From Candidatus Tokpelaia sp. JSC085 (lineage in GTDB: Bacteria > Pseudomonadota > Alphaproteobacteria > Rhizobiales > Rhizobiaceae), in the NCBI GenBank assembly GCA_003331005.1, contig QENC01000001.1:616001-680000 (forward strand): a stretch of 64,000 nt of DNA, given 5' to 3'. Below, in pieces: positions 1 through 10,789 of the stretch. Numbering within the stretch: position 1 is the stretch's first letter; each line of letters starts with the position of its first letter. The position numbers and the translations under genes were made by a program. Below the pieces are notes generated by a model. That model was not told the origin of the DNA and made no database searches. It saw only the letters and a list, made by a program, of their open reading frames with translations.

Positions 1-386
1 CAAAAAACTATGCAAAGCGTGGCGATCCGTATTTAAGGGAATGTGAGCGTACAACAGTAGCGCTTCGTCACAAGCTTGGTATGGATAAAGAACAGATGAC
101 GATGACGTTTCAATCCCGATTCATGTTTACAGAATGGTTAGAACCATATACCGACAGAACAATTGAACAACTCGCTCGTAATGGCATACAGTCTATTGCT
201 GTATTAAATCCTGGGTTTGCATCGGAGTGCCTTGAAACGCTTGATGAGATCGTAAATAAAGCAGCTGGGATTTTTCATAAAAATGGTGGTAAAAATTTCA
301 CACATATTCCTTGCCTGAATGATAGCGAGGAAGGCATGCATGTGATTGAACACCTTGTTCGTCGTGAGCTTTTCGGCTGGGTATAA
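1..386 (+). CDS. hemH: Ferrochelatase, C-terminal part (cut by window start)
   Basis: This is the last roughly 128 codons of ferrochelatase, which inserts Fe2+ into protoporphyrin IX in the final step of heme synthesis. The frame is open from base 3 with no stop, so the start lies outside the window. Family motifs are clear: FQSRF followed by EWLEPYTD, then NPGFASECLETLDEI, where the family normally has PGFxxDCLETLEEI, and IPCLNDS near the end, closing with GW. The C-terminal half carries the ECLETL/CLNDS surface rather than the catalytic His, which would be upstream. The 129 bases to the next gene hold nothing recognisable. Confidence 0.93.
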   Translation, partial: KNYAKRGDPYLRECERTTVALRHKLGMDKEQMTMTFQSRFMFTEWLEPYTDRTIEQLARNGIQSIAVLNPGFASECLETLDEIVNKAAGIFHKNGGKNFTHIPCLNDSEEGMHVIEHLVRRELFGWV

Positions 387-515
387 GTCATGACCGCAGA
401 GATACCTTACACTTACATACATCCATTGATGGTAACTGTCAATGTATGGTATACATTTTAATTTTTTATACAAAGTCTCTTTACACTGAAAAGACAGGGC
501 AGGAAAATAAATATC

Positions 516-1484
516 ATGGAATTTACGGGTTTAGGCATTGCGCTTATAGTTCTCACTATTTTGGTTCTATCCACATGTTTTGCAGGTATTAAAATGGTAC
601 CTCAAGGATTTCATTTTACCGTTGAGCGCTTTGGTCGCTATACAAAAACTCTCTTGCCAGGTCTGAACATGATTATTCCTTTTGTCGACCGCATAGGTGC
701 ACGCATCTCCATCATGGAACAAGTTCTTGATGTCCCGCGACAGGAGGTTATTACAAGAGATAATGCAACTGTTTCAGTGGATGCTGTCGCGTTTTATCAG
801 GTGTTGAATGCTGCACATTCAGCTTATCAGGTTTCTGACCTTGAGTATGCACTGATGAATCTAACCATGACCAATATTCGCACTGTAGTTGGGTCAATGG
901 ATCTGGATGAACTTTTATCAAACAGAAATATTATCAATGAAAAATTATTGCGTGTTGTTGATGAGGCAGCCCATCCTTGGGGTATGAAGATGACTCGGAT
1001 TGAGATTAAAGATATTCAACCTCCACGTGATTTGGTAGATGCTATGGCGCGGCAGATGAAAGCGGAACGTGATAAACGCGCTCAGGTACTTGAAGCCGAA
1101 GGGAATAGGAATGCTAATATCTTACGGGCTGAGGGCCTGAAACAGGCGCAGATTCTTGAAGCAGAAGGTAAACGTGAAGCTGCTTATCGTGAAGCTGAAG
1201 GACGCGAGCGTCTGGCTGAAGCAGAAGCCAAAGCAACCGTCATGGTCTCCCGTGCTATTGCCGAAGGAGATCTACAGGCTATTAACTATTTTGTTGCACA
1301 AAAATATACCGAGGCCCTGACAGCCATTGGGTCTGCCAATAACCAGAAGATTATTATGATGCCGCTTGAGGCCTCATCTATCATTGGTTCTATTAGCGGG
1401 ATTGCTACCATTGCAAAAGAAGTACTTTCCTCTGAAAAAAAGAGTGCAACACGCCAAGTGCTTCAATCAAAATCTGAGTCTTAA
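516..1484 (+). CDS. qmcA: SPFH/band-7 membrane protein QmcA-like
   Basis: This 322-residue stomatin/prohibitin-family protein has one N-terminal membrane segment (about residues 5-25). An SPFH domain follows, with the typical [15 protein letters not shown] entry motif. A long Ala/Glu-rich coiled coil (about 190-250) contains repeated EAEG units, and the tail is Gly/Ile-rich. Such proteins form cage-like or microdomain assemblies in the inner membrane and are linked to membrane-protein quality control. The AGGA upstream of the ATG supports this start. In related Rhizobiales the next gene is the partner nfeD, but here no intact nfeD lies between this gene and galE. Function is inferred from family. 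Confidence 0.88.
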   Translation: MEFTGLGIALIVLTILVLSTCFAGIKMVPQGFHFTVERFGRYTKTLLPGLNMIIPFVDRIGARISIMEQVLDVPRQEVITRDNATVSVDAVAFYQVLNAAHSAYQVSDLEYALMNLTMTNIRTVVGSMDLDELLSNRNIINEKLLRVVDEAAHPWGMKMTRIEIKDIQPPRDLVDAMARQMKAERDKRAQVLEAEGNRNANILRAEGLKQAQILEAEGKREAAYREAEGRERLAEAEAKATVMVSRAIAEGDLQAINYFVAQKYTEALTAIGSANNQKIIMMPLEASSIIGSISGIATIAKEVLSSEKKSATRQVLQSKSES

Positions 1485-1722
1485 AGTATCAATGTTCTAT
1501 AGTACTATATCTGGCTGTACTTCCTTTCAATATTGCGACCAATAGGCGATAGGCTGATGTTGGCACACGGTAGCCTGTTCATTTTAGGAGTGGCATCAGC
1601 TAGGCAGAAACCGCGAAGAAATCACAAACTAGTCAGTCAGCCGGAGCGATTTTAATATGATTTTTTAGTAAAAAATAATGTAATATGTAATCAGCGAACA
1701 TTTCTCTAATGAGAGTATTCAT
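1485..1722 (+). other. Intergenic region where nfeD would be expected
   Basis: No open gene is present in these 238 bases. One plus-strand frame around 1550-1605 reads LMLAHGSLFILGVASA, which vaguely resembles the first membrane helix of NfeD proteins (ELLAPG..F..GVA). The similarity is too short to prove a relic. The 3' part is AT-rich and should hold the galE promoter. Confidence 0.25.
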
Positions 1723-2742
1723 ATGGCGATTCTTGTAACAGGTGGAGCAGGCTATATTGGATCCCATGTATGTGTCTCTTTGTTGAATGCAGGGTTTGAT
1801 GTTATTATTGTTGATAATTTTAATAACAGCTATCCTGAGGTGTTACACCGTATTGAAAATATAACAGGACGAACTCCAATCAATATGCCGTGTGACATTC
1901 GTGACCGAATGATGATTGAGAAGATCCTCAAAAATCATGGGTGCACTTCTGTTATTCACCTTGCAGGGTTAAAGGCAGTTGCTGAGTCAGCAGGATGCCC
2001 ACTGTTTTATTATGATTGCAATGTTGTTGGCACTTTGATTCTGTTACAAGCAATGCAGTCTATTCGCGTAAAAAATCTCATTTTTTCATCAACGGCCATG
2101 GTGTATGGCCTTCCTGAGTATCTACCTTATGATGAAAAACACCCACTGGTACCTGAGAATGTTTATGGCCGTACAAAGCTTATTATCGAAAAAATGATGG
2201 CTGATCTTTATACCGCTGATCCTGAGTGGAGCTTTACTATTTTGCGTTATTTTAATCCTGTCGGTGCTCATGAAAGTGGCTTAATAGGCGAAGATCCAAA
2301 AGGCATTCCAAACAATCTTATGCCGATAATCTCGCAAGTTGCTTCAGGGCGGAGAAAAAAACTGACAATCTGGGGTGATAATTATAAAACGAAAGATGGA
2401 ACTGGTATACGTGATTACATACATGTGGTTGATCTGGCAAATGGGCACATTGCTGCACTTAAGATGATGGAAAAACCGGGGGTTCATTTATTCAATCTCG
2501 GATGCGGCAAGGGGTTTAGTGTGTTGGATGTCATTGGTGCATTTGAGCATGTTTCTAATCGTCCTGTGCCTTATATTATAGGTCCACGCCGCCCAGGAGA
2601 TATTGCAGAGTTTTTTACAAATTCTGAAATGGCAAGAAAGGAGTTGGGTTGGGAGGCAAAACGTGATCTGCACCAAATTTGTGCGGATATGTGGAACTTT
2701 CAGGTCAAAAATCCACAAGGATATCGGCAGAAAGAATCCTAA
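1723..2742 (+). CDS. galE: UDP-glucose 4-epimerase
   Basis: This 339-residue extended short-chain dehydrogenase interconverts UDP-glucose and UDP-galactose in the cytoplasm, feeding LPS and polysaccharide synthesis. The N-terminal Rossmann motif GGAGYIGSH binds NAD. The catalytic Ser lies in FSSTAMVYG and the Tyr/Lys pair in YGRTK, about 25 residues later. RYFNPVGAH and DGTGIRDYIHVVDLA are diagnostic GalE motifs. The length matches the family (about 330-340). It stands alone between qmcA and the gcv operon. Confidence 0.95.
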   Translation: MAILVTGGAGYIGSHVCVSLLNAGFDVIIVDNFNNSYPEVLHRIENITGRTPINMPCDIRDRMMIEKILKNHGCTSVIHLAGLKAVAESAGCPLFYYDCNVVGTLILLQAMQSIRVKNLIFSSTAMVYGLPEYLPYDEKHPLVPENVYGRTKLIIEKMMADLYTADPEWSFTILRYFNPVGAHESGLIGEDPKGIPNNLMPIISQVASGRRKKLTIWGDNYKTKDGTGIRDYIHVVDLANGHIAALKMMEKPGVHLFNLGCGKGFSVLDVIGAFEHVSNRPVPYIIGPRRPGDIAEFFTNSEMARKELGWEAKRDLHQICADMWNFQVKNPQGYRQKES

Positions 2743-2768
2743 CTCTTGATTGACAGGGATTTTCTTCA

Positions 2769-2796
2769 TTGAAACATGCAAAAAGTCTTCTATAAT
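2769..2796 (+). promoter_or_regulatory. Sigma-70-type promoter for gcvTHP
   Basis: TTGAAA (2769-2774) and a perfect TATAAT (2791-2796) are separated by 16 bases, about 120 bases upstream of gcvT. This is the best promoter match in the left part of the window. The leader between it and the ATG shows no glycine-riboswitch core that I can recognise. Confidence 0.6.
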
Positions 2797-2916
2797 GCTT
2801 TGCTTTTTAAAGATGGTAGAGAGAGCTAGTATAGAAAGAAAAGTTTTTTGAGGGACATACACATACATAGCAGTGAAAGCGCTTCCCCGTGAGTTTTCCT
2901 TTTTGCCGGAGTTAAA

Positions 2917-4026
2917 ATGGGTAATACAGCTGAAAAGCTCAAAATTTTGCCCCTTGAGGATCTGCATATTAAGGCAAGGGCAAAATTTGGGGCATTTTCT
3001 GGTTGGAATATGCCTATAAGCTATCCTGTAGGTGTTATGAAAGAGCATCTTCATACCCGGTGCTTCTCTGGGCTTTTTGACGTTTCTCACATGCAAGTTA
3101 TTGCTATGGAAGGTCCGGACATAGACGCCTTTCTTTCCTTTGCCTTGCCACTTGATACGACGACACTTTTTTCTGGTCAATCATGTTATACCTATATGCT
3201 TGATGAAAAAGCAGGTATTATTGATGATTTGATGATAACCCGGCTAGGAAAAGACCGTTTCATAGCAGTGGTTAATGCAAGCAATGCAACGGTGGATATT
3301 GATGAATTTAGGTGTCGCATTGCGAATTTTAACTGTGCTATCAGACCACTGAACCATATAGTATTACTTTCCTTACAAGGGCCGAAAGCGGCAGAAATCA
3401 TGTGCAGTCTTGGCTTTTCGAATGAAAAATTGACTTTTATGCATGGATATGAACCATACGATGGTTGGCTTGTAACTCGGTCAGGTTATACCGGTGAGGA
3501 TGGATTTGAAATTGCTCTTCCTATAGATGTTGCGCATGCATTTACTGAAAGATTATTGGCTGATCACCGTGTTCAATGGGCAGGCCTTGCAGCACGCGAC
3601 AGTTTACGGCTTGAGGCTGGTCTGTGTCTGCATGGTCAGGATATAACAACTGAAACAAATCCTGTTGAGGCTAATCTGACTTTTGCTATTCCAAAATCTT
3701 TGCGGGGAAAAGCAGGTTTTGTTGGAGCAGATGCTTTGTCTAAAGCGCTTATCACTCCGCCAGTGCGGCTCCGCGTTGGACTAAAACCAAATACACATCA
3801 ACCGGTCCGCGCTGGTTCCATGCTTTTTGATGAAAACGGTCGTCAGATAGGTATTGTCACCTCAGGTGGCTTTGGGCCTTTCTTTGGTGGACCAGTTGCG
3901 ATGGGCTATGTTGCAACTTCTTGTGCAAGACCAGGTGTCAAACTGTTTACCAATGTTCGTGGCAAGATGATAATCATTGCTGTCCACTCTCTTCCGTTCG
4001 TGCCACAGCGTTATTTTAAAGGATAA
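2917..4026 (+). CDS. gcvT: Glycine cleavage system T protein (aminomethyltransferase)
   Basis: This 369-residue tetrahydrofolate-dependent enzyme transfers the methylene group from the aminomethyl-lipoyl arm of GcvH to THF and releases ammonia. The GCV_T fold spans the whole length. Visible motifs are [24 protein letters not shown] and [21 protein letters not shown], all conserved in AMTs, with a barrel-like C-terminal domain from about 285. A GGAG lies about 8 bases before the ATG. It is the first gene of gcvT-gcvH-gcvP; gcvH begins 4 bases after its stop. Confidence 0.96.
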   Translation: MGNTAEKLKILPLEDLHIKARAKFGAFSGWNMPISYPVGVMKEHLHTRCFSGLFDVSHMQVIAMEGPDIDAFLSFALPLDTTTLFSGQSCYTYMLDEKAGIIDDLMITRLGKDRFIAVVNASNATVDIDEFRCRIANFNCAIRPLNHIVLLSLQGPKAAEIMCSLGFSNEKLTFMHGYEPYDGWLVTRSGYTGEDGFEIALPIDVAHAFTERLLADHRVQWAGLAARDSLRLEAGLCLHGQDITTETNPVEANLTFAIPKSLRGKAGFVGADALSKALITPPVRLRVGLKPNTHQPVRAGSMLFDENGRQIGIVTSGGFGPFFGGPVAMGYVATSCARPGVKLFTNVRGKMIIIAVHSLPFVPQRYFKG

Positions 4027-4030
4027 ATTG

Positions 4031-4399
4031 ATGATTCCTCTATATTTTACTGAAGATCACGAATGGATCCGATTCGAAAACAGCATTGCAACTGTGGGTA
4101 TTACCAATCATGCACAGGAAGAACTCGGCGATCTTGTGTTTGTCGAATTGCCGGAGGCTGGCGGGAAAATTATCAAAGGACAGAGTGTGGTCGTTGTTGA
4201 ATCTGTCAAAGCGGCTTCAGATATTTATGCTCCAGTTGATGGTCAGATTACACAGGTGAACGAAATCCTGTCTTCTGACCCTGCTCTTGTTAACCAGTCA
4301 GCCGAGAAGGATGGATGGTTATGGAAAATGGTTATTACGAATGAACAACAGCTGGCCGGACTGCTGGATGCAGAGGCCTATAGAAAATTTATCGGATGA
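4031..4399 (+). CDS. gcvH: Glycine cleavage system H protein
   Basis: This 122-residue lipoyl carrier protein shuttles the aminomethyl intermediate between GcvP and GcvT. The lipoyl-Lys sits in [13 protein letters not shown], the standard attachment hairpin. The frame is open from 3977, inside gcvT. The chosen ATG at 4031 gives [12 protein letters not shown], the normal N-terminus, so the upstream extension is rejected. It depends on lipoylation; lipB is also in this window (53299-54066). Confidence 0.96.
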   Translation: MIPLYFTEDHEWIRFENSIATVGITNHAQEELGDLVFVELPEAGGKIIKGQSVVVVESVKAASDIYAPVDGQITQVNEILSSDPALVNQSAEKDGWLWKMVITNEQQLAGLLDAEAYRKFIG

Positions 4400-4408
4400 T
4401 ATACGACA

Positions 4409-7201
4409 ATGGATAAAACTGCTTTTTCTGTTCGCCATATTGGCTCACAGGCTTGCGATTGTGATGTCATGCTCAAAAGGCTTGGTGCTACTTCTTTTGA
4501 AGCATTGATTGCTGAGGCCGTTCCGAATAGCATCCGTCTCAGAAGATTACTTGATCTCCCACAGGCGGCAACTGAGTATGAAGCGCTGGATGAATTAAGA
4601 GCGATTATGATGCAAAATCGGGTGCTAAAAAACTTTATAGGACAGGGATATCATGGGACCTTTACACCTCCTGTGATCCAGAGAAATCTATTTGAAAATC
4701 CAGCATGGTATACAGCCTATACACCTTATCAAGCGGAAATAAGTCAGGGACGTCTAGAGCTTTTGTTCCATTTTCAGACCCTTGTAACTGAGCTGACAGG
4801 GTTGCCCGTTGCAGCGGCTTCTCTGCTTGATGAGTCAACAGCATTAGCGGAGGGGATTACGATAGCTTATCGCTTTTTCCGTGAAAGACGCAGATATATT
4901 ATCATAGCAGGTATCCTGCATCCACAGACACTAGACGTTATAAAAACGCGCACAGATGCGTTAGGAATTGAGATTGTAACAGAAGATGATATAACCGACC
5001 AGGTCGCCGCTGTTGTTTTTCCATGGCCTGATACATATGGTGTTTTCCACAATTGGTCAGAAAATATCCAGGCAGCAAAAAGCAAGCATATACTTGTCAT
5101 AGTGGTAGCCGATCCTTTGGCTCTAACCATTCTGGATGCACCGGCAAAGTGGGGCGCTGACATCGTTGTAGGTTCAATACAGCGTTTTGGAATACCAATA
5201 GGATTTGGAGGGCCTCATGCCGGGTATCTTGCCGTTTCGGCGGTTCTGACACGGCTGATACCCGGCCGCATTGTCGGGCAGTCCATTGATACAAAAGGGC
5301 GTATTGCCTATCGCCTTGCCTTGCAGACACGTGAACAACATATCCGTAGAGATAAAGCAACCTCCAACATCTGTACAGCACAGGTTTTGCTCGCTAATAT
5401 GGCTGTAGCCTATGCTATTTGGCATGGTCCTACAGGGTTACAAGCCATAGCGAGACGCGTTCATCAGATGGCCTGCCGTTTTAAGGAAGCTGTTACAACA
5501 GAGGGTTTCAAGGTTATTGGGAAATATTTCTTTGATTGCGTGACGGTATCAGTTCCTGGTCAGGCAGAGGCTGTAGCAGAAAAAGCACATGCAGGTGGGC
5601 GTCTTATCCGTATGATTGATGCTGATCAGGTGGGTATCAATTTCGACGAACTCTCAACGGAAGAAGATGTGGTAGTTCTCAGTGACCTGTTTGGTGGATA
5701 TCCGATCACGGAGGTGCAAAGCGCATTGCCCTCTCCATTGCGGATTGATACATTGATGAGCCAGCAGATCTTTCACTATGCCCAGTCGGAAATGAAGATG
5801 ATGCGTTTTCTGCGTCGACTTGCGGATAAGGATCTTGCACTTGATCGAACGATGATACCACTTGGTTCTTGCACGATGAAACTCAACGCCACGGCTGAAA
5901 TGCTGCCTTTAGGATGGTCCGAAGTTGCATCTCTACATCCCTTTGCGCCGCAAGGTGATACTGTTGGATACCGGCAAATGATTGAGCAATTAGAGTGTTG
6001 GCTGTGTACTATTACAGGCTTTTCCAGAATATCGCTACAACCAAACTCAGGTGCTCAAGGTGAATATGCAGGTCTTCTTGCCATTCGCAATTATCACGAA
6101 GCGCGTGGGGAGAAAAAGCGTCATATCTGCCTTATTCCGGAATCAGCTCACGGGACCAATCCCGCCTCAGCACGCATGGCTGGGATGCAAGTAGCAGTTG
6201 TGCGCTGCCTTGAAAATGGTGATGTTGATATAAACGATCTTAGAAAAAAAGCGGTGCAGCATTCTGACAGTTTGGCAGCGTTAATGGTAACTTACCCTTC
6301 AACACATGGCGTTTATGAAGAAGGGATTCAGGAAATGTGCGATATTGTTCACGGCTATGGTGGGCAGGTTTATTTCGATGGCGCAAATCTTAATGCACTT
6401 GTCGGTCTTGCTCGTCCTGCCGATATCGGGGCTGATGTCTGCCATATAAACCTGCATAAAACCTTTGCCATTCCACATGGGGGGGGAGGTCCGGGTGCTG
6501 GACCGATCTGTGTAGCAAAGCATCTGGAATCTTTTTTGCCAGGGCATGTTTTTTTTGGTACCAGGCACGCGGTCTCATCTGCTCCCTTTGGGAATGCTTC
6601 CATTCTCGTCATTACATGGATGTACATCCGTATGATGGGACCGGATGGACTGAAACACGCAACGGAAATGGCAATTCTCAATGCGAATTATATTGCTGCC
6701 CGCCTGTCAAAGAGATATCCTATTCTTTATAAAGGCAAAAAAGGAAGGGTAGCACATGAATGCATTGTCGATATCCGTGTTATAAAAGATCAGTTTGGCA
6801 TAACGGTTGATGATATAGCTAAACGGCTCATGGATTATGGGTTCCACGCACCGACCATGTCATTTCCTGTTGCAGGAACATTGATGATTGAACCTACAGA
6901 ATCCGAATCGAAATCAGAGATTGACAGATTATGTAATGCATTACTTTCCATTGCAGAAGAAGCACAACAGGTAGGTGCTGGCATATGGCCAAAGAATGAT
7001 AACCCATTGGTTAATGCTCCACATACTTTGGCTGAAATAGTAGATGATCAATGGAATCATTCCTATAGCAGAGAGAAGGCTGCTCTCCCAGATAAAAGTG
7101 TTGCGGCAGCAGATAAATACTGGCCACCAATCTCACGGGTTGACAATGTGATAGGTGATCGAAACCTCATTTGTTCCTGTCCACCACTGTTAGTAGACTG
7201 A
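4409..7201 (+). CDS. gcvP: Glycine dehydrogenase (decarboxylating), P protein
   Basis: This 930-residue single-chain P protein fuses the GcvPA-like and GcvPB-like halves, as is usual in proteobacteria (about 950 residues). It is the PLP-dependent enzyme that decarboxylates glycine and loads the aminomethyl group onto GcvH. The PLP Lys is in [16 protein letters not shown], and [13 protein letters not shown] and [11 protein letters not shown] are further family signatures. It starts 9 bases after gcvH, so the three genes should be co-transcribed from the promoter near 2780. No frameshift is visible. An lpdA gene for the L protein is not in the window. Confidence 0.97.
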   Translation: MDKTAFSVRHIGSQACDCDVMLKRLGATSFEALIAEAVPNSIRLRRLLDLPQAATEYEALDELRAIMMQNRVLKNFIGQGYHGTFTPPVIQRNLFENPAWYTAYTPYQAEISQGRLELLFHFQTLVTELTGLPVAAASLLDESTALAEGITIAYRFFRERRRYIIIAGILHPQTLDVIKTRTDALGIEIVTEDDITDQVAAVVFPWPDTYGVFHNWSENIQAAKSKHILVIVVADPLALTILDAPAKWGADIVVGSIQRFGIPIGFGGPHAGYLAVSAVLTRLIPGRIVGQSIDTKGRIAYRLALQTREQHIRRDKATSNICTAQVLLANMAVAYAIWHGPTGLQAIARRVHQMACRFKEAVTTEGFKVIGKYFFDCVTVSVPGQAEAVAEKAHAGGRLIRMIDADQVGINFDELSTEEDVVVLSDLFGGYPITEVQSALPSPLRIDTLMSQQIFHYAQSEMKMMRFLRRLADKDLALDRTMIPLGSCTMKLNATAEMLPLGWSEVASLHPFAPQGDTVGYRQMIEQLECWLCTITGFSRISLQPNSGAQGEYAGLLAIRNYHEARGEKKRHICLIPESAHGTNPASARMAGMQVAVVRCLENGDVDINDLRKKAVQHSDSLAALMVTYPSTHGVYEEGIQEMCDIVHGYGGQVYFDGANLNALVGLARPADIGADVCHINLHKTFAIPHGGGGPGAGPICVAKHLESFLPGHVFFGTRHAVSSAPFGNASILVITWMYIRMMGPDGLKHATEMAILNANYIAARLSKRYPILYKGKKGRVAHECIVDIRVIKDQFGITVDDIAKRLMDYGFHAPTMSFPVAGTLMIEPTESESKSEIDRLCNALLSIAEEAQQVGAGIWPKNDNPLVNAPHTLAEIVDDQWNHSYSREKAALPDKSVAAADKYWPPISRVDNVIGDRNLICSCPPLLVD

Positions 7202-7401
7202 AATGAAAACGATGTATGGTTACAGGAAGCATACACTCTCCCTGCTCTTCTGCATTCATTCTATCTTTGCTGATTGGCTTCGACCAAAAAGCCGTGTAGG
7301 ATATAGGATATTGTGTTTGGTTAAGCCAACACTATACTATGCGTTATGAGTCAACGTATAAATTCTTTTTAAAAGGCATTATGACTTCAGGAGGGTTTCA
7401 T
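7202..7401 (+). promoter_or_regulatory. metQ leader with small inverted repeats
   Basis: The 200-base gap upstream of the methionine importer contains two small hairpins. One is GGCTT (7276-7280) paired with AAGCC (7289-7293). The other is GTGTTTGG (7313-7320) paired with CCAACAC (7326-7332) with one bulged T. A met-operon leader could be regulatory, but I do not see a full SAM-II or other known SAM riboswitch consensus. No T-run follows the second hairpin. Confidence 0.25.
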
Positions 7402-8229
7402 ATGAGATTCCGTGTCGGATTACATAAGCTAACAATTCTGACGATTTTTTTTTCAGCCATTCTATCGGCCATAGGCATAGGTATGCCTATACTGCACGCT
7501 GTGGAACATAACCCTATCAAACTAGGTGTGATGGGTGGTGATGAAGAAGATGTTTGGAAGATTGCAGTTGATATAGCCAGCAAACAGGGCCTCCATATTG
7601 AGCTTGTTCCTTTTTCTGATTATTCTATTATTAATGAAGCATTGAGTGCAGGGGATATTGATGCCAATGCTATGCAGCATAAACCTTATTTTGACGCACA
7701 GCTTGCTCAGCATGGATACAAGCTATCCATCATCGGTCATACAGCTTTGTTCCCAATAGGCGTTTATTCACGTAAGGTTAAAAATCTTGATGAATTGCGT
7801 GATGGTGCTATAATTGGTATTCCTGATGATCCTTCCAATGAGGGTCGCGCACTACAGATTATGGCACAAGCAGGCCTCATCACGCTTAAAACGCCTAATG
7901 CTATTTTAGCTACGCCGCTTGATATTAAAGACAATCCGAAAAAATTAAAATTTCAAGAAATGAATAGTGGTATTGTCGGACGCGCCATTGCCGATTTTGA
8001 TGCTGTTATCGTTAACAATACATGGATTACGAGCTCCGGTATCAATCCTGACAAGGAACTCATTGCTTTGGAAAAGATCGAGAATAATCCGTACGATAAT
8101 ATCATTGTGGTTCGTACAGAAGATGTTACGAAACCATGGGCAAAAAAATTAGTGGCAGCTTATCAGAATGACAGTGTGCGCAATAAACTACAACACATTT
8201 TTGGAAAAACCTTTGCGACATCTTGGTAA
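7402..8229 (+). CDS. metQ: Methionine ABC transporter substrate-binding protein
   Basis: This 275-residue periplasmic binding protein of the NlpA/MetQ family captures D/L-methionine for the MetNI importer. The frame is open from 7339. The ATG at 7402 has AGGAGGG (7389-7395) at proper spacing and gives a classical signal peptide (MRFRVGLHKLT then a hydrophobic stretch), so it is preferred. Family motifs include KLGVMGGDEEDVW, DANAMQHKPYFDA and IPDDPSNEGRAL. No lipobox Cys is present, so unlike E. coli MetQ it should be a free periplasmic protein. metN begins directly at its stop codon. Confidence 0.92.
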   Translation: MRFRVGLHKLTILTIFFSAILSAIGIGMPILHAVEHNPIKLGVMGGDEEDVWKIAVDIASKQGLHIELVPFSDYSIINEALSAGDIDANAMQHKPYFDAQLAQHGYKLSIIGHTALFPIGVYSRKVKNLDELRDGAIIGIPDDPSNEGRALQIMAQAGLITLKTPNAILATPLDIKDNPKKLKFQEMNSGIVGRAIADFDAVIVNNTWITSSGINPDKELIALEKIENNPYDNIIVVRTEDVTKPWAKKLVAAYQNDSVRNKLQHIFGKTFATSW

Positions 8230-9264
8230 ATGAAACATTTTGACAAACCTCTTTTAGAACTGAAAAACATACAGCGTCTTTTCTCGAAGACGGCTGTAAT
8301 CGATGGTGTTTCTTTCTCCGTCCATAGGGAAGAAGTTCTTGGAATCATTGGACGCAGTGGGGCTGGAAAATCAACTCTGATACGTTGTATCAATGGACTT
8401 GAGTGCATCGATAGTGGTCAAATATTTTTTGAGACACAAAATATCGCACAGCTCAATGATAATGATCGTCGCTTGATTCGACGCAGAATTGGTATGATTT
8501 TTCAAAATTTTAATCTACTTTCTTCACGACGAATTATTGATAATGTCGCTTTGCCACTCAAACTCTCAGGGGCATCAAAGGCAAATCGTCGCCGAAGGGC
8601 GCTTGATTTACTTGATATTGTGTCTCTTGCTGACAAAGCAGCTCACTATCCAGTACAGCTTTCTGGCGGACAGAAGCAAAGAGTCTGCATAGCTCGTGCG
8701 TTGGCAACCAATCCTAGTGTTTTACTTTCAGACGAGGCTACCTCAGCTCTTGATCCTGAAACAACACAGTCTATTCTTGAACTGCTCACCAAGATCAAGT
8801 CTCATATGGGCCTAACCATTATTCTAATCACTCATGAAATGGAAATTATACGTTCAATTGCCACGCGGCTTATTGTTCTTGATCAGGGTAGAATTCTTGA
8901 AGAAGGATCAGTAAGAGATGTGTTTGCTCAACCGAAAAACGAGACCACAAAATCACTTCTTCAGGTTATTCTCCCTACCTTACCATCCACAATTGCTGCG
9001 AAGCTTAACTTCATTGACGGACAGGATGCTATTATTGAGTTTCACATCTCCGGTTTAGAAGCCCATGAACCTTTTCTTAATAAGCTTGAAGCAGAAACTG
9101 GAATGGTCGCGCGCATTATACAAGGAGGGATTGAGTATATCCAGAATGAAGCTATAGGCCGTTTTTTCCTTGCTATAAAAGCAACTGATAAGCAGAAACT
9201 GGAAAAAGCATATGCGTGGCTTGCTCAGCATAGCGATAAAAGTGAGATAGTAGGTTATGTCTAA
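8230..9264 (+). CDS. metN: Methionine ABC transporter ATP-binding protein
   Basis: This 344-residue ABC ATPase energises methionine import. The Walker A is GRSGAGKST, the signature LSGGQKQR, the Walker B region LLSDEATSALD and the H-loop LITHEM. After the ATPase domain, residues from about 265 form the NIL domain, in which bound methionine inhibits transport in MetN proteins. It starts on the base after the metQ stop and overlaps metI by 8 bases, indicating tight translational coupling. Confidence 0.95.
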   Translation: MKHFDKPLLELKNIQRLFSKTAVIDGVSFSVHREEVLGIIGRSGAGKSTLIRCINGLECIDSGQIFFETQNIAQLNDNDRRLIRRRIGMIFQNFNLLSSRRIIDNVALPLKLSGASKANRRRRALDLLDIVSLADKAAHYPVQLSGGQKQRVCIARALATNPSVLLSDEATSALDPETTQSILELLTKIKSHMGLTIILITHEMEIIRSIATRLIVLDQGRILEEGSVRDVFAQPKNETTKSLLQVILPTLPSTIAAKLNFIDGQDAIIEFHISGLEAHEPFLNKLEAETGMVARIIQGGIEYIQNEAIGRFFLAIKATDKQKLEKAYAWLAQHSDKSEIVGYV

Positions 9265-9919
9265 TCTTGAAATACTCTTCAGCCTTGTACCAAGAGCTGT
9301 TCTTGATACATGTTGGATGTCAGCAGCATCGTCTTTTTTTGCGCTTTTTTTTGGGTTACCAATTGGTCTTCTTCTCTATACAACATCATCTGGTAATTTA
9401 TTTGAGAATGCCTGGATCAATCGCCCTGTCAGCGCAATTGTTGATAGTATTCGAGCCATTCCATTTATTATTCTTGCTGCTAGCATCATGCCGATCACGC
9501 GTATAGTTGTAGGAAAAGCGGTAGGGAATGAAGCTATGATTTTTATTCTATCAATATCAGCTATCCCTTTTTATGCACGTATGGCAGAGCTCTCTTTTCG
9601 TAACGTTGAGAAAGACCTGATAGATACAGTATATTCTATGGGTGCAACAAGATTCCAAACAATTCTTGAAGTGGCGCTTCCCGAAGCATTACCAAGCCTG
9701 ATCACTGGGTTTACTGTTGCTATCATAGCAATAGTGGCCGCAAGCGCCACGGCTGGTTTTATTGGGGCTGGTGGTCTAGGACAACTGGCCATTAGCTATG
9801 GTTATCAGCGCTACAACCCAACTGTTATGACATCAATCATCTTTATTCTTATCGTATTAAATGTTTTAATACAATGGCTTGGTGATAGGATCACGCGTAA
9901 GTTCAATCACTCGAGATAA
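9257..9919 (+). CDS. metI: Methionine ABC transporter permease
   Basis: This 220-residue inner-membrane permease has about five membrane segments. The coupling helix EAA motif is seen around DTVYSMGATRFQTILEVALPEALPSLITG, which contacts MetN. The conserved SATAGFIGAGGLGQLAISYGYQRY stretch is typical of MetI. Gene order metQ-metN-metI differs from the more frequent metN-metI-metQ. It is convergent with the TPR lipoprotein gene, with only 12 bases between the stops and no clear terminator. Confidence 0.95.
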   Translation: MSNLEILFSLVPRAVLDTCWMSAASSFFALFFGLPIGLLLYTTSSGNLFENAWINRPVSAIVDSIRAIPFIILAASIMPITRIVVGKAVGNEAMIFILSISAIPFYARMAELSFRNVEKDLIDTVYSMGATRFQTILEVALPEALPSLITGFTVAIIAIVAASATAGFIGAGGLGQLAISYGYQRYNPTVMTSIIFILIVLNVLIQWLGDRITRKFNHSR

Positions 9920-9931
9920 CAATAGAGATAA

Positions 9932-10789
9932 CTAACAGGCTGGCTGTGTAGAGGAAGGGCATCTCTTAATCAGATGAAGAACACGGGTTCTCCTCATCCC
10001 AGCGCGAGCCGCATGGTACTTTCGATCCAGAGACCACGCTTTTGAATAAGCTTGATATGCTTTATTCCTATCACCTTGATGTTCGAATACTAATGCCATA
10101 TTAAACCAGCTCTCAGCAAAGTTAGGATCCAATGCAACAGCAGCAGCGAAATCATCAGCTGCATTTTCCCAATCCCCCACTGCGATATAAGAAAGCCCAC
10201 GGCCGTTATATGGCATCGGAACACGAGGTTGACGTGATATAGCCATTCCGAAATCAGCAATAGCCTGCATATGCTGACCACGAACCTGCTCAATCCATGC
10301 ACGATTATACCAAGCACGTTCATTCATCGGATCACGTTGAACTGCCTGACTGTAGTCATTAAAAGCAAAGTCAAATTGCCCCGCTTCACGATAAACATTG
10401 CCACGCCCAACATAAGCCGCAGCATAGTACGGGTTAATCTGTAAAGCATGATTATAATCATCTAAAGCAGATGCACTCTCATTCATTGATCGATAAATCA
10501 AGGCACGATTTGCATAGGCGGCATAAAAATCAGGATCAAGATGAATCGCCATACTAAAATCCCGAATCGCCCTCCTATAACGTCCTGCGCGGCCGTAAGC
10601 AATACCTCGGACATTATATCCAACTGGGTCATATGGGTTGGACAAAATGACATCGGTCAATGATATAAGATTTTCACGAAGACCCTGTGCCCGACCTTCT
10701 ATATTCTTTTGTGGGAAAGTTGCTTGACACCCAGTCACTAATACCAACAAGCCAACTGATACTAACCACAAAAAAGGCCCTTTATCCAT
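9932..10789 (-). CDS. TPR-repeat lipoprotein
   Basis: This 285-residue secreted lipoprotein starts from the ATG at 10789, which gives MDKGPFLWLVSVGLLVLVTGC. That is a textbook lipoprotein signal with lipobox LVTGC. An upstream in-frame ATG at 10819 would spoil the signal. The mature part is made of about five to six tetratricopeptide repeats (for example GRAGRYRRAIRDFSMAIHLDPDFYAAYANRA) and therefore acts as a protein-interaction scaffold. NlpI-like outer-membrane lipoproteins are the nearest functional analogues. The gene lies beside rpsU in many Rhizobiales. No specific partner can be named. Confidence 0.85.
   Translation of the reverse strand: MDKGPFLWLVSVGLLVLVTGCQATFPQKNIEGRAQGLRENLISLTDVILSNPYDPVGYNVRGIAYGRAGRYRRAIRDFSMAIHLDPDFYAAYANRALIYRSMNESASALDDYNHALQINPYYAAAYVGRGNVYREAGQFDFAFNDYSQAVQRDPMNERAWYNRAWIEQVRGQHMQAIADFGMAISRQPRVPMPYNGRGLSYIAVGDWENAADDFAAAVALDPNFAESWFNMALVFEHQGDRNKAYQAYSKAWSLDRKYHAARAGMRRTRVLHLIKRCPSSTQPAC

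Noticed and set aside
2797-2916. Glycine riboswitch in the gcvT leader
   Set aside because: The 120-base leader lacks the conserved GGAGAG and GCCGAAGG-type core and is too short for the usual tandem aptamer.
7202-7401. SAM riboswitch upstream of metQ
   Set aside because: Only short hairpins are seen; the conserved SAM-II pseudoknot bases are not recognisable, so only a weak leader entry is kept.
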